Assembly: GCF_010669145.1 (NCBI RefSeq)
Contig: NZ_CP048632.1
Coordinates: 2,872,501-2,936,500, forward strand
Reading direction: 5' to 3'
DNA: 64,000 nt
Source: Rhizobium oryzihabitans
Lineage (GTDB): Bacteria; Pseudomonadota; Alphaproteobacteria; Rhizobiales; Rhizobiaceae
Positions 35,037 through 46,402 of this stretch are shown here, piece after piece (within the stretch, counting starts at the first letter, position 1; the number at the start of each line of letters is the position of its first letter). Position numbers and translations under genes: made by a program. The notes under the pieces are model-generated. The model saw nothing but the letters and a program-made list of their open reading frames with translations, was not told the DNA's origin and made no database searches.

Positions 35037-37121
35037 TTACCGTCCCTCGCGCCACCACAGCGCGGAGAAGGCAAGCAGCAGGGCGGCCAGCCCGGCGAAA
35101 CCGGCAAACAGCGGCAGGGTGTTGACACCTTTCAGCACCGTCTCGTCGGTCATGCGTATCAGCATGCGATCCTCATCGGCAACCCTGATATCGCCTCTGA
35201 CAGGCAGGATATCGGGCAGTGCCACGCGGCCGGAATTATCGGCGACACGGTGCACGCTGCCTTTGGTGGCATCGGCCAGCGGTTTCAGCGTCTCGGCTGT
35301 CGAGATCATCGCCTTGAATTCCGGCGCATCCACTGCGCCGACATGGACGAGCGTGGTGAAATCGCCGTTCCTGATTTCGAAGAGGCCGGTTTCATCCATG
35401 CGGCGCTCGATCTTGTAAAGACCCGGCTCCGTGCTGGTGAAGGCCATGTTCTCGGTCTTGCCGGAAGGGAAACGCACGGTTGCCTGACCGGGATCGTCGC
35501 CGATGGTCTGGCGGGTGATCTGCAAGGTGCGGCCGTTTGCCCGCGCCGTCAGCGCCTCTTCCTCAAGCTCCGGTTCCTTCATCAGCCAGTGGGCGATGCG
35601 GCGGTAAAGCGCCACATGCGGGCCGCCGCCTTCGAAACCGCGCGCCCACAGCCAGCCCTGATCTGACAGCAGCATGGCGACGCGGCCTTCGCCCTGACGG
35701 TTCAGCACCAGCAGAGGGTCCTGCCCGTCGCCCAGCATCACGGTCTGGCCCTGCGGCGGGTCGACACTGATGGTGCGGAACCAGCGGCCCCATTGTGGTG
35801 GCTCGACGCCCGATCCATCCAGCCCGCGGGTCACGGGGTGTTTCTTGCCGGCTTCCGAAAGGCGGGGGTAAAAGGCGGCCTGATGCACCTGACCCGTCGG
35901 CTGCGCCGGCAGCACGGAGGCGAGCGGCGTCATGGCGATCGAATCCTGACCGGCATGTTCCGGCCCGGCGGCGATCAAAAGCGCGCCGCCCTTTTCGACA
36001 TATTGAGCGATGTAATCGTAATAGAGGATCGGCAGTACGCCGCGATGCTGGTAGCGGTCGAAGATGATGAGGTCGAAATCCTCGATCTTTTCGACGAACA
36101 ATTCACGGGTTGGGAAGGCTATCAGCGAGAGTTCGTTGATCGGCGTGCCATCCTGTTTTTCCGGCGGCCGCAGAATGGTGAAATGCACCAGATCGACCGA
36201 GGCGTCGGATTTCAGGAGGTTGCGCCATGCGCGCTCGCCCGCATGCGGCTCCCCGGAGACCAGAAGCACGCGCAGGTTCTGGCGGATGCCTTCGATCAGG
36301 TGAACCGCGCGGTTGTTGGCCGCCGTCACTTCGCCGGGAAGCTCGGCGACGGAAAATTCCATGACATTGTTGCCGCCACGCGGAACCTTGAAGTTGAAGG
36401 GGGTCGGCTGGCCAGGCGTGGCTTGAAGCGTGGCGATTTCCTGCCCGTTCATCTTCACCGTCACTTCCGCCGAACCACCGCCTGCGGGGCGACCATCATC
36501 GAAGACGCGCAGCGTCAGCTGCTGTTCCTCATTGACGATGCCGAAGCGCGGGGCGCGGACGATTTCGATACGGCGGTCGAATTCATCGGCCTTGCCGGTG
36601 ATCAGGCCATGCACGGGCGCGCGGAAGCCCAGCGCCTGTTCGGCATTGGGCAGCGCATTTGGAATATCGTGAATCTGGCCGTCGCTGAGGAAAATCGCGC
36701 CGCCGACACGAGAGGGTGAAACATCCGAGACGGCGGAGGAAAGGGCCGAGAACAGCTGCGTCGAGGGTGAATCGCTCTCGCCATTGTCGCGCACTTCCAC
36801 GATGCGCGGCTCGATACGCGGGAAGCGGGACAGCCGGTCTTTCAGCGTCTCCAGCGCCGTATCGGTCATTTGCGGCCGATCCTGCACGTCCTGGCTCTGC
36901 GAACGGTCGACGATGACGGGAACGATGGTGGAGAGCGGCTCGCGCTCCTCCTGCGTCAGAAGCGGATTGGCGATGGCAGCCAACAAAGCGGCGAGCGCCA
37001 GCCCGCGCAGCCATGCGCCGCGCACGCCGCGCCACAGGCCGATGAAGGAGAGGAGAAGGGCGGCGAAGGCCAGAACGGCGATAACGATCCACGGCAGGAA
37101 TGGGGAGAAGGTTAATGTCAT
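35037..37121 (-). CDS. Membrane protein with glutamine-amidotransferase-like domain
   Basis: A 694-residue protein with two N-terminal helices (about residues 8-27 and 37-52) and one C-terminal helix (about 672-688). Between them lie a vWA-like segment (V-P-V-I-V-D-R-S-Q-S-Q) and a class-I amidotransferase-like region (D-L-I-I-F-D-R-Y, then G-G-A-L-L-I-A-A-G-P-E). No catalytic Cys is evident, so it is probably not an enzyme of that class. It is the last gene of the moxR operon, one base after DUF4159. Role unknown; related operons are linked to envelope stress. Confidence 0.75.
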   Translation of the reverse strand: MTLTFSPFLPWIVIAVLAFAALLLSFIGLWRGVRGAWLRGLALAALLAAIANPLLTQEEREPLSTIVPVIVDRSQSQDVQDRPQMTDTALETLKDRLSRFPRIEPRIVEVRDNGESDSPSTQLFSALSSAVSDVSPSRVGGAIFLSDGQIHDIPNALPNAEQALGFRAPVHGLITGKADEFDRRIEIVRAPRFGIVNEEQQLTLRVFDDGRPAGGGSAEVTVKMNGQEIATLQATPGQPTPFNFKVPRGGNNVMEFSVAELPGEVTAANNRAVHLIEGIRQNLRVLLVSGEPHAGERAWRNLLKSDASVDLVHFTILRPPEKQDGTPINELSLIAFPTRELFVEKIEDFDLIIFDRYQHRGVLPILYYDYIAQYVEKGGALLIAAGPEHAGQDSIAMTPLASVLPAQPTGQVHQAAFYPRLSEAGKKHPVTRGLDGSGVEPPQWGRWFRTISVDPPQGQTVMLGDGQDPLLVLNRQGEGRVAMLLSDQGWLWARGFEGGGPHVALYRRIAHWLMKEPELEEEALTARANGRTLQITRQTIGDDPGQATVRFPSGKTENMAFTSTEPGLYKIERRMDETGLFEIRNGDFTTLVHVGAVDAPEFKAMISTAETLKPLADATKGSVHRVADNSGRVALPDILPVRGDIRVADEDRMLIRMTDETVLKGVNTLPLFAGFAGLAALLLAFSALWWREGR

Positions 37122-37122
37122 G

Positions 37123-39933
37123 TCACTGCCCCAGCCGTTCGAGAAGTGCGGGGACGTGAACCTGATCGGCCTTGTAGTTGCCGGTCAGCATATACATCAT
37201 GATGTTGACGCCAGAGCGGAAGGCATGCTCGCGCTGCATCTCGTCCGGCGGCACCGTTGGCAGGACCGGCGCACCCTGCGGATCGACGGCCCATGCGCCG
37301 GCAAAATCATTGCCTGTTATCATGATCGGCGTCACGCCATCGCCGGAGGAGGAGAGGCCGGATGTGGTCTTGGCCGCCCCCTGGCGCGATTCCACCCAGA
37401 GCGGCGAGCCGTTGTAACGGCCGGGAAAATTGGTGAGCAGGTAGAAGGACCGCGTCAGGACGTGGTCTTCCGGCACGGGCTCCAGCGGTGGTATATCGAT
37501 ATTGGCGAGGATCGCCTGCAGGCGTTCGCCGTTAGGGCTGGTCGCACCGGTGTCGAGCGAAGAGAACTGGTCGCGCGTATCGAACAGCACGGTGCCGCCG
37601 GCGCGCATATAGGCGTCGATGCGCGAGATGGCGGCGCTCGACGGCATGGGGGCTGAGGCCGACACAGGCCAGTAGATGATCGGGTAAAAGGACAATTCGT
37701 CCTTGGAAATATCGAGGCCGACCGGTTGGCCGGGCTCCAGCGTCGTGCGCCAGGTCAGGAATTCGCTGAGGCCCTGCAGACCCTGCTCTGAAATGCGGTC
37801 GACATCGTCTTCGCCGGTGCGGACATAGGCGAGATGGGTCGTGTCCAGCCGCTCGAAAATCTGCTCGTCGCCGGGTTTCGGATCGTCGGCGCGCGCATCC
37901 GTTGGGGACATCGCGGCAAAGGCGCCAAGCGCCAACAGCACGGTGGCAGCGGTGGCGCTGCGGGCTTTCGGCAGGCGGGCGAAGGCGCCGTTCATGAAGA
38001 GCACGATGAGGCTGTCTGCGATCAGCATCAGGAAGGCGGCGATGAAGAGCGCGGGGCGCAGCGATTTCGCCGTTTCGCCGATCAGCGCTTCGCTGGTGGT
38101 ATTGACACCGGCGACCGATGTGTCGAGCGGGCGAAGCGTGGCGCCAGCCGGCAAAAGATTGAGAGCCACGAAGCCATCCTCAGTGCCATAAAGGCCGGGG
38201 GGATTGTCGAAACCGGTGCGGGGCGGCTGACCGGCGCGCATTTCCAGCGGGCGGGCAGAGCCGATTTCGGCCGACAGGGCGCCTTCAGCCGTCAGCAGCC
38301 GGAAGGGCGGCAGGGCGGCGGCCGGAGCATTCGCGGCGGCGGAAGCGCCGCCCGCCTTCGACAATTGCACGATACGGCGCAGCATATCGACAAAATGGCC
38401 TGATATCGGCAGATCGGACCAGCTTGCCTCGGCGCTGACATGGAAGAGCACGATGCGGCCGGCCTCAACATTGCGGGTGGTGACGAGCGGCGTGCCGTCG
38501 GCAAGGCTTGCCCAGGTGCGCTCAGCCAGGTCCGGCGTCGGCTCGGCCAGAACCTGACGCTTGACAAGGACGCCATCGGCCTTCGGCATGCCGGCGAAAG
38601 CGCCGAAATTCGGGAAATCGGCAAGCGGCTGCGGCTCGGCCCAGGAGAGCGCGCCGCCAAGCGCGCGTTCGCCCTGTCTGAGTGTTACAGGCACCAGCGG
38701 GTCATCGGCTGGGGCTGCGGCAAGGCGCGGTCCGGCAAAACGGATCAGCGTACCGCCACCGGCCAGCCAGCGCTGCATCGGTTCATAGGTTTCCTGCGGC
38801 AGACGTCCGATATCGGCCATGACGATGACCGACGGGTTGGATTGCAGGATTTCCGGGATCGCCTGCGCCAGATCGGCCTGCCGCTGCGGGATGAGATCGG
38901 CAAACGGCTGAAGCGCGCGGCTGATATAATAAAGCGGCTGCAGCAGCGGCTGGAAATCATTGCCGGTTTCACCGGCGAGCAGGGCCACGCGGCGGCGGCG
39001 GAAACCGTCATCCAGAAGATGCACCGCACCCGCCGTCGACACTCCTTCGAGGGAGAGGCGGGCGAAATCATTGCGCAGTTCGAAAGGTGCTTCCACCGTT
39101 GCCGTGGTTTCGGCCGCGCCGGGCGCGAAGTTCGCGATGCCGTTGGCGAGGATGCGGCCCTGGCTGTCTTGCGCATTGACGGTCAGCCGGGCGGCTTCCG
39201 TTGTGTCGAGCCGCGAGAGCGTGACGCTCATCGCATCGGCATTGTTGGTGGCGCCGGTAATGGCGGCGATGGATTTTCCGTCACCCTTGACGATGCGGAA
39301 TTCGGCAGGGGAGAGGCTGGCGAGCGTTCTCATCGCGTTTTCATCCTGCGCGGTGGCAACGCCGTCGGCAATATAGGCGAGCGTGCCGGGGGCCGCGCCG
39401 TTCAGCGCCTCGGTGATCGCTTCGGCCGTGCGCACGCGGTCGGGCACAAGCGGCTTCGGCTTGGCGGCGGCAAGCTTGTCCAGCGCCACTGCGGTCGTTG
39501 CCGGCACGGCGTCATGTTCGACATCGGCGGTGAAGCTGATGGAGACGGGGCGGTCGGCCCTTTCCGCATCGCCGATCAGGGCCTGCGCCGTTGCCACGCG
39601 TCGCTCCCAATCGGTTGCGGAGGCCCAGCTATTATCGACCACGAGCACCAGCGGGCCGGTGCCGGCAATGCTGTTATTGCGCGGGTTCACCACGGGGTCA
39701 GCAAGCGCAAAAATGACGGCAGCGGCCAGCGCCATGCGCAGCAATGTCAGCCACCACGGGCTTTTGGAGGGCGTTTCCTCGCGCTTCAGCACAGTTGCCA
39801 GAATTTTCAGCGGCGGAAACACTTCCGCCTTGGGGCGCGGCGGGGTGAGCCGCAGCAGCCACCAGATGGCGGGCAGCGCCAGAAGGCCGAAGAGAATATA
39901 AGGGCTGGTGAAAACGAAGGGCAATGCGCTCAT
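37123..39933 (-). CDS. DUF4159 protein with BatA-like N-terminus
   Basis: A 936-residue membrane protein. The first 85 residues are the double-transmembrane N-terminal domain of BatA/aerotolerance proteins (Y-I-L-F-G-L-L-A-L-P-A-I-W-W-L-L-R). A vWA-like segment follows (L-V-L-V-V-D-N-S-W-A-S). Near the C-terminal third are two further helices (about 640-670 and 680-700), then DUF4159 (about 715-930, including F-Y-P-I-I-Y-W-P and G-G-T-V-L-F-D-T-R-D). Its ATG overlaps the DUF58 stop by four bases. Such proteins occur with MoxR and DUF58 but have no proven function. Confidence 0.85.
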   Translation of the reverse strand: MSALPFVFTSPYILFGLLALPAIWWLLRLTPPRPKAEVFPPLKILATVLKREETPSKSPWWLTLLRMALAAAVIFALADPVVNPRNNSIAGTGPLVLVVDNSWASATDWERRVATAQALIGDAERADRPVSISFTADVEHDAVPATTAVALDKLAAAKPKPLVPDRVRTAEAITEALNGAAPGTLAYIADGVATAQDENAMRTLASLSPAEFRIVKGDGKSIAAITGATNNADAMSVTLSRLDTTEAARLTVNAQDSQGRILANGIANFAPGAAETTATVEAPFELRNDFARLSLEGVSTAGAVHLLDDGFRRRRVALLAGETGNDFQPLLQPLYYISRALQPFADLIPQRQADLAQAIPEILQSNPSVIVMADIGRLPQETYEPMQRWLAGGGTLIRFAGPRLAAAPADDPLVPVTLRQGERALGGALSWAEPQPLADFPNFGAFAGMPKADGVLVKRQVLAEPTPDLAERTWASLADGTPLVTTRNVEAGRIVLFHVSAEASWSDLPISGHFVDMLRRIVQLSKAGGASAAANAPAAALPPFRLLTAEGALSAEIGSARPLEMRAGQPPRTGFDNPPGLYGTEDGFVALNLLPAGATLRPLDTSVAGVNTTSEALIGETAKSLRPALFIAAFLMLIADSLIVLFMNGAFARLPKARSATAATVLLALGAFAAMSPTDARADDPKPGDEQIFERLDTTHLAYVRTGEDDVDRISEQGLQGLSEFLTWRTTLEPGQPVGLDISKDELSFYPIIYWPVSASAPMPSSAAISRIDAYMRAGGTVLFDTRDQFSSLDTGATSPNGERLQAILANIDIPPLEPVPEDHVLTRSFYLLTNFPGRYNGSPLWVESRQGAAKTTSGLSSSGDGVTPIMITGNDFAGAWAVDPQGAPVLPTVPPDEMQREHAFRSGVNIMMYMLTGNYKADQVHVPALLERLGQ

Positions 39934-40844
39934 CGACGGCCACCGCCTTGCGCGGGCGCGCCGGACAAATACATGTGAACGGCGACGAGCGCCTCGGAGG
40001 CGAGATGATCGGTGCGGTGGAACACGAAGTTCCAGCCGAGACGGCGCAGGGACGAAGACAGCGCCTCACGCCTTGCGAGATAGGCGCGGGTGTAATCCTC
40101 GCGAATGGTTTCGGCGCGGCCGGAGACGAGCTTTTCGCCGGTTTCCGGATCGGTGAATTCGGTGCGGCCGGAATAGGGGAAGGTTTCCTCGGCCGGGTCG
40201 GCGATTTCTACCACATGGCCGCGTAAGCCCCGCCGCGCGAGCGGCGAAATCCGCTCCATCACATTTTTCGCATCATCGAGAAAATCACCGATGAGGACGA
40301 TATCGCTTGCACCGCGGATCATGCCCGTTTCCGGCATGCCTGTCGTGAGCGGCGCGTGCATGATGGCGGCGGCCAGACGTTCGGCGGCGTTTCTGGCCGA
40401 GACCGGCTCCATGATGCCCGGACAACCGATGCGCTCGCCAGAGCGCGCCAGGATTTCGGCCAGCGCCAGCATCAGCACCAATGCGCGGCTTTCCTTTGAG
40501 ACCGAGCCAAGCGTGGATTTGAACATCATCGACGGCGACATGTCGGCCCAGAGCCAGATGGTGTGGGCGGCTTCCCATTCGCGGTCACGCACATAGGTAT
40601 GGTCGTCGCGGGCCGAGCGCCGCCAGTCGATGCGCGAGAGGCTCTCGCCTTCGGCATAGGGGCGGAACTGCCAGAAATTCTCGCCGATGCCGCGCTTGCG
40701 GCGGCCGTGCCAGCCGGCGGTAACGGTATTGGCGATGCGCTTTGCCTCGACCATGCAGTCCGGCACCAGGGCGGCACGCTGGCGCGCGCGCGCCAGAACT
40801 TCGCTACCCGGCGTCTTGTCTACGATCTGGCCGATGGATGCCAC
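39930..40844 (-). CDS. DUF58 family protein
   Basis: A 304-residue cytosolic protein with the DUF58 signature R-I-D-W-R-R-S-A-R and a vWA-like continuation (L-W-A-D-M-S-P-S-M). It sits between moxR and the DUF4159 gene, the usual order in alphaproteobacteria, and probably works as partner of the MoxR ATPase. I take the GTG at 40844, five bases after AAAGGAG; a GTG at 40850 in the same frame overlaps that site and is less likely. Confidence 0.88.
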   Translation of the reverse strand: MASIGQIVDKTPGSEVLARARQRAALVPDCMVEAKRIANTVTAGWHGRRKRGIGENFWQFRPYAEGESLSRIDWRRSARDDHTYVRDREWEAAHTIWLWADMSPSMMFKSTLGSVSKESRALVLMLALAEILARSGERIGCPGIMEPVSARNAAERLAAAIMHAPLTTGMPETGMIRGASDIVLIGDFLDDAKNVMERISPLARRGLRGHVVEIADPAEETFPYSGRTEFTDPETGEKLVSGRAETIREDYTRAYLARREALSSSLRRLGWNFVFHRTDHLASEALVAVHMYLSGAPAQGGGRR

Positions 40845-40936
40845 ATGCACTCCTTTCGCGACGCTCTTCTGGTTTTACGCATGTCCTTGTCCCAAAACTG
40901 CTCACATTTTTGGAAGACATGCTCCGGGCCGTCTTT

Positions 40937-41947
<1,011 letters not shown>

Positions 41948-42122
41948 GTCGCTCTCCTCATACCTTCGCCGCTCTCTGATCCCCACCCGGGTGCTGCTGG
42001 TTATCAGCCGGGACGGATTTTGCGCTGCATATAGCTTATTGCTCTCTTGGCCGCTGACAAGCGCCATTCGAATGACTATGTCGTGACTTAGTATTTCCTT
42101 ATCGGCAAAGCGAGACTCGAAT

Positions 42123-42752
42123 ATGGCAGCGGAGACGATAAATTCGGCAGGCGATGCGGCGGGGCTGGCGGCGATGATTTCCCGCGCTGCCGAACAGACC
42201 GGCGACGCCAAGCGCGGACCGGCTCCGGTGGATCGCTGGAATCCGCCCTTTTGCGGCGATCTCGACATGGAAATCCGCGCCGACGGCACCTGGTTTTACC
42301 TCGGTACGCCCATCGGTCGGGCACCGCTGGTGCGGCTGTTTTCGACGGTTCTGCGCAAGGACGAGGACGGCAGGACCTATCTCGTAACTCCTGTGGAAAA
42401 AGTCGGCATCCGGGTGGTCGATGCACCTTTCGTGGCCGTCGAGATGAAGGTAACTGCGGCAGAAAAGGATGGCGAGCCGCTGCTCACCTTCCGCACCAAT
42501 GTCGGCGATGTCGTGGAGGCGGGGCCCGAGCACCCGCTGCGGTTCGAAATTTTCGGTGAGAACCGCGAATTGAAACCCTATCTTCTGGTGCGCGGCAGGC
42601 TGGAAGCGCTCGTTTCGCGGGCGGTGATGTATGATCTCGCAGCACTCGGCGAAGTGATCGAAGTGGACGGCGTCGATATGTTCGCCCTGCGCTCCGGCGG
42701 GATTGTCTTTCCCGTGATGCCCGCCAATGAACTGGAACGTCTTTCGCAATGA
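42123..42752 (+). CDS. DUF1285 protein
   Basis: A 209-residue protein matching DUF1285 (P-V-D-R-W-N-P-P-F-C-G-D-L-D-M-E-I and W-F-Y-L-G-T-P-I-G-R near residue 55). It has no known function, but the fold is related to PH-like domains. Its stop overlaps the start of the CoA pyrophosphatase gene by four bases, so it is the first gene of a three-gene operon, divergent from moxR. Confidence 0.88.
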   Translation: MAAETINSAGDAAGLAAMISRAAEQTGDAKRGPAPVDRWNPPFCGDLDMEIRADGTWFYLGTPIGRAPLVRLFSTVLRKDEDGRTYLVTPVEKVGIRVVDAPFVAVEMKVTAAEKDGEPLLTFRTNVGDVVEAGPEHPLRFEIFGENRELKPYLLVRGRLEALVSRAVMYDLAALGEVIEVDGVDMFALRSGGIVFPVMPANELERLSQ

Positions 42753-43387
42753 CCATGACGACAACAGATTTCAAGGCTTTCACCGCTGCCGATTTCCGCC
42801 GCCGGGTACTGCAGGATGGCGAGGGCGTGGCAGAGCGGGAGAATGGCGACCATGTGCTCAATCCGGGCGTGGTTCTCTCGGGAAACGGCATAAGGCTGAA
42901 GGATGCCGCCGTATTGGTGCCTGTCATCGACGACGGTAAAGAAGCGCGGGTGATCTTCACCCAGCGCACCGCAACCCTGCGCAAACATTCCGGCCAGATT
43001 TCCTTTCCGGGCGGCGGCATCGATGCCGAAGACCGCACACCGGAAGAGGCGGCGCTGCGCGAGACTGAAGAGGAGATCGGCCTCTCGCGATCTTTCGTCG
43101 AAACGGTCGGGCGTCTGCCGGATTATATTTCCGGGACGGGCTTTCGCATAAAGCCGGTGCTGTCGGTCGTTCGCCCCGGTTTCGATCTGACGCTCAATCC
43201 AACGGAAGTGGATGAGGTTTTCGAGGTGCCGCTGTCTTTCCTGATGGACCCGGCCAATCACGGGCGCGGCAGCCGCATCTTTCAGGGGAAGGAGCGGTTT
43301 TTCTACGAAATGCCCTATGGCGAGCGCTACATTTGGGGCATTACGGCGGGCATCGTCAGGACGATTTACGAGAGGTTTTATTCATGA
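42749..43387 (+). CDS. CoA pyrophosphatase (NudL-like NUDIX)
   Basis: A 212-residue NUDIX enzyme with the UPF0035/CoA signature L-R-K-H-S-G-Q-I-S-F-P-G-G preceding a perfect Nudix box (G-G-I-D-x-E-D-x-T-P-E-E-A-A-L-R-E-T-E-E-E-I-G-L). It hydrolyses CoA and acyl-CoA to phosphopantetheine and 3',5'-ADP. It is translationally coupled on both sides. Confidence 0.93.
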   Translation: MTMTTTDFKAFTAADFRRRVLQDGEGVAERENGDHVLNPGVVLSGNGIRLKDAAVLVPVIDDGKEARVIFTQRTATLRKHSGQISFPGGGIDAEDRTPEEAALRETEEEIGLSRSFVETVGRLPDYISGTGFRIKPVLSVVRPGFDLTLNPTEVDEVFEVPLSFLMDPANHGRGSRIFQGKERFFYEMPYGERYIWGITAGIVRTIYERFYS

Positions 43388-44640
43388 GCAGCCTTGCCGG
43401 GCGGGACTGGTTCGAAAAACCGGCGCTGAAGCGCATATTCGCGCTTCTCAATGCCGATGGCGGCGAGGTGCGGATCGTCGGCGGTGCCGTGCGCAATGCG
43501 CTGATGGAACAGCCGGTCGTCGATGTCGACATGGCGACGACGCTCACACCCGATGTGGTGGTGGAGCGGGCGAAGGCGGCGGGCATCAAGTCGGTGCCAA
43601 CAGGCATCGAACACGGCACGGTGACGCTGGTGATCGATGGCGAAGGTTTCGAGGTGACGACGCTGCGCCGCGATGTCGAAACCAATGGCCGCCACGCGCA
43701 GGTCGCCTTCGGCACCGACTGGCAAACCGATGCGGAGCGGCGTGACCTCACCATCAACGCGCTTTACGCCGACGAGAAGGGCGAGATCATCGACCTTATC
43801 GATGGTTTGCCAGACATTGAAACCGGCACGGTGCGCTTCATCGGCGATGCGGCGATGCGGATTTCGGAAGATTATTTGCGAATCCTTCGGTTTTTCCGGT
43901 TTTTTGCCCATTATGGTTCAGGCCGCCCTGATGCAGACGGCTTGCGCGCCAGTGCACGGGCGAAGGACAAACTTGCGACGCTTTCGGCCGAGCGGGTCTG
44001 GAGCGAACTGAAAAAGCTGCTTGCCGCCCGCGACCCCTCCCGCGCGCTTCTATGGATGCGGCAATCGGGCGTTCTGACGGAAATTCTTCCCGAAACGGAA
44101 AAATGGGGCATCGATGCCATTCACGGGCTGGTGGCGACGGAACAGGCTCTCGGCTGGGTGGTGGATCCGATGTTGCGGCTCGCAGCCATCGTGCCGCCGG
44201 ACAGGGACAGGCTCGCGGCCCTTGCTGCGCGGCTGCGGCTGTCCAAGGCCGAAGCTGCATATCTGGCGCAATGGGCGTCCGCCCCCGCGATCGATCCCGA
44301 AATGAAGGAGACGGCGCTTGACCGGCTGCTTTACCGGCAGGGCGTTGAAGGTGTGAAGACGCGGCTTAGACTGGCACTTGCTTCGGCCCGGGCCGACATT
44401 TCCGCTGGTGATGCGGCGATGCAGAAGGTGGCGCGGCTTTCGACGCTGTTGACGAGAGCGGAAAAATTCCACAAGCCCGGTTTTCCGCTGAGCGGCGCGG
44501 ATGTAATGGCCGCCGGTGTCGAGGCGGGTCCCAAAGTGGGCGAGGTGCTGAAAAGCCTTGAGGAAAAGTGGATCGACGTCAACTTTTCACTGGACCGGGC
44601 AGCACTGACCGCCCGGCTGAAGGATATGCTGGAGAATTGA
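43384..44640 (+). CDS. CCA-adding tRNA nucleotidyltransferase family enzyme
   Basis: A 418-residue class-II nucleotidyltransferase. It has the R-I-V-G-G-A-V-R-N-A-L motif near residue 30, the catalytic D-V-D-M-A-T (metal-binding aspartates) near 45, then R-R-D-L-T-I-N-A-L-Y and R-I-L-R-F-F-R-F. It either adds CCA to tRNA or acts as poly(A) polymerase; context in rhizobia favours CCA addition. The ATG at 43384 overlaps the preceding stop (ATGA). Confidence 0.9.
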   Translation: MSSLAGRDWFEKPALKRIFALLNADGGEVRIVGGAVRNALMEQPVVDVDMATTLTPDVVVERAKAAGIKSVPTGIEHGTVTLVIDGEGFEVTTLRRDVETNGRHAQVAFGTDWQTDAERRDLTINALYADEKGEIIDLIDGLPDIETGTVRFIGDAAMRISEDYLRILRFFRFFAHYGSGRPDADGLRASARAKDKLATLSAERVWSELKKLLAARDPSRALLWMRQSGVLTEILPETEKWGIDAIHGLVATEQALGWVVDPMLRLAAIVPPDRDRLAALAARLRLSKAEAAYLAQWASAPAIDPEMKETALDRLLYRQGVEGVKTRLRLALASARADISAGDAAMQKVARLSTLLTRAEKFHKPGFPLSGADVMAAGVEAGPKVGEVLKSLEEKWIDVNFSLDRAALTARLKDMLEN

Positions 44641-44666
44641 GATCGCAGCGATGAAGGCATTGCGGC

Positions 44667-44852
44667 TCAGGCCGCATTCGCCTCGTCGCGGATGCGGGAT
44701 TTGATATTTTCGATCATGTTCTCGCGGATGACGGTTTCGCCGTGGGCCGATCGCATATGCTCCACGGTGCGGCGCACGACTTCCGCGTCGTCGTCCGCGC
44801 GGGTGTGCCAGGCGCAGCCGGGCACAAGCGTTCCACATTCAAACAGTCTCAT
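44667..44852 (-). CDS. DUF1059 small protein
   Basis: A 61-residue protein matching DUF1059: an N-terminal C-G-T-L-V-P-G-C motif with two cysteines and a following H-T-R-A-D-D-D-A-E-V-V-R-R, typical of small putative metal-binding proteins. Function unknown. It converges with the CCA enzyme. Confidence 0.85.
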   Translation of the reverse strand: MRLFECGTLVPGCAWHTRADDDAEVVRRTVEHMRSAHGETVIRENMIENIKSRIRDEANAA

Positions 44853-44972
44853 GGTCTTGCCTCCCTGTTTTAGACAGAGGGACAGCGTGCGAATGCCTGC
44901 TGTCCCTCTGACAAGAAACGAACGTTCGCCGCTTATGTTCCAGAGCGGCGTCCGCCGACCCTAATACGGGCC

Positions 44973-45239
44973 CTATTCGGGCATCGCCCAGCACTGGAAA
45001 ACAGAGGATGTGCCGGCTGCCGGGATTTTTGTACGAGGCATTTCGTCATTGTCGGCGCGCTTCACCGTTTTTCCGGCAAGCGTGCGTTTTACCTGTTCGA
45101 CATAAAAGGAATGCGGCAGTTCGCGATCACCCGTGGCACGCATTTCTGCGGCCAGGCGGTCGATCAGATCAGGGGTATCGATGGAATGCGGAGCCTCCTC
45201 GGCGGAAGCAGATATAGGCATGCTGTTCGAAGTAATCAT
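44973..45239 (-). CDS. Hypothetical protein, 88 residues
   Basis: I do not recognise a family. The protein is soluble, with an internal amphipathic segment (D-L-I-D-R-L-A-A-E-M-R-A-T) and a C-terminal tail ending V-F-Q-C-W-A-M-P-E. Coding character is good and GGAGGAG lies ahead of the ATG at 45239. It may be the downstream partner of hemF on the same strand. Confidence 0.6.
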   Translation of the reverse strand: MITSNSMPISASAEEAPHSIDTPDLIDRLAAEMRATGDRELPHSFYVEQVKRTLAGKTVKRADNDEMPRTKIPAAGTSSVFQCWAMPE

Positions 45240-45361
45240 GACGATAGCTCCTCCAGTACGTCTGCGGGAGGAGACTACCATTGCCTTGATTTTTCCATAA
45301 GTCCTAATTTGCGCTATTTGCGACGAAATGGCTGACGAGCGTCAAATTTGCGTGAGGTTTT

Positions 45362-46273
45362 TTAAGGCCAGCGCACCACGGGCGGCAGGGAGGACAGGAT
45401 CGATTCGACGTTGCCGCCGGTCTTGAGGCCGAAGATCGTACCGCGATCGTAAAGCAGGTTGAATTCCACGTAACGGCCGCGGCGGATGAGCTGCTCGTCG
45501 CGATCCTCTTCCGTCCAGGGCTGGTTGAAATTGGCGCGGACGATTTTCGGGTAGACCAGATTAAAGGCGCGGCCGACATCCTGCACGAAGGCGAAATTGG
45601 CGTCCCAGCCGCCTTTCTCTTCCTCCGGGTGCAGCCAGTCGAAAAAGATGCCGCCGGTGCCGCGCGGTTCGTTACGGTGCTTCAGGAAGAAATAATCGTC
45701 GCACCATGCCTTGTAGCGCGGATAATCGGCGACCGGATGGCGGTTGCAGGTGATCTGGAAGGCGCGGTGGAAAAGCTGGGTGTCCGGGTCCTGTTCGTCA
45801 CGTCTGCGCCCCAGCACCGGCGTCAGATCCGCGCCGCCGCCGAACCAGTGGCTGGTGGTGACGACCATGCGGGTGTTCATGTGCACCGCCGGCACATTGG
45901 GATTGACGGGGTGGGCGATCAGCGAAATGCCCGAGGCCCAGAAACGCGGGTCTTCTTCCGCTCCCGGTATCTGCTTGCGGAATTCCGGCGAGAATTCGCC
46001 ATAGACGGTGGAAGTGTGCACGCCGACCTTTTCGAAGACACGGCCTTCCATCATCGACATCTTGCCGCCGCCGCCCTCGCCATTGTCGCGCAGCCAGTCC
46101 TTCTGGACGAATCGTCCGGGCTCCTGGTCGGACAGAGGGCCGGTCAGATCGTTTTCGAGGGTTTCGAAGGAGATGACGATGGTGTCGCGCAGATGCTGGA
46201 ACCAGGCTTGGGCAACGGCCTTCTTGTCTTCGATGTCCTCGGGCAAGCCCTTCGGCAAGATTGGCCGTTCCAT
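45362..46273 (-). CDS. hemF: Oxygen-dependent coproporphyrinogen III oxidase
   Basis: A 303-residue cytosolic enzyme that decarboxylates coproporphyrinogen III to protoporphyrinogen IX with oxygen. The family signatures are present: G-G-G-G-K-M-S-M-M near residue 68, the H-M-N-T-R segment near 130, [10 protein letters not shown] near 145 and [12 protein letters not shown] near 262. It supplies heme for, among others, the bc1 complex encoded 12 kb away. A purine-rich AAGGAGA precedes the ATG. Confidence 0.95.
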   Translation of the reverse strand: MERPILPKGLPEDIEDKKAVAQAWFQHLRDTIVISFETLENDLTGPLSDQEPGRFVQKDWLRDNGEGGGGKMSMMEGRVFEKVGVHTSTVYGEFSPEFRKQIPGAEEDPRFWASGISLIAHPVNPNVPAVHMNTRMVVTTSHWFGGGADLTPVLGRRRDEQDPDTQLFHRAFQITCNRHPVADYPRYKAWCDDYFFLKHRNEPRGTGGIFFDWLHPEEEKGGWDANFAFVQDVGRAFNLVYPKIVRANFNQPWTEEDRDEQLIRRGRYVEFNLLYDRGTIFGLKTGGNVESILSSLPPVVRWP

Positions 46274-46402
46274 GCATAGTCTCCTTGGGTGAAGTCGATT
46301 CCCTGTCGCGTCTAGCAGGTGCCGGCTTCATGCACAAATTCGACTCGCCAAGTTCACATGCGGACACTATCTTTAGCGATGTAGGTGCCAGAGGTGAATA
46401 TC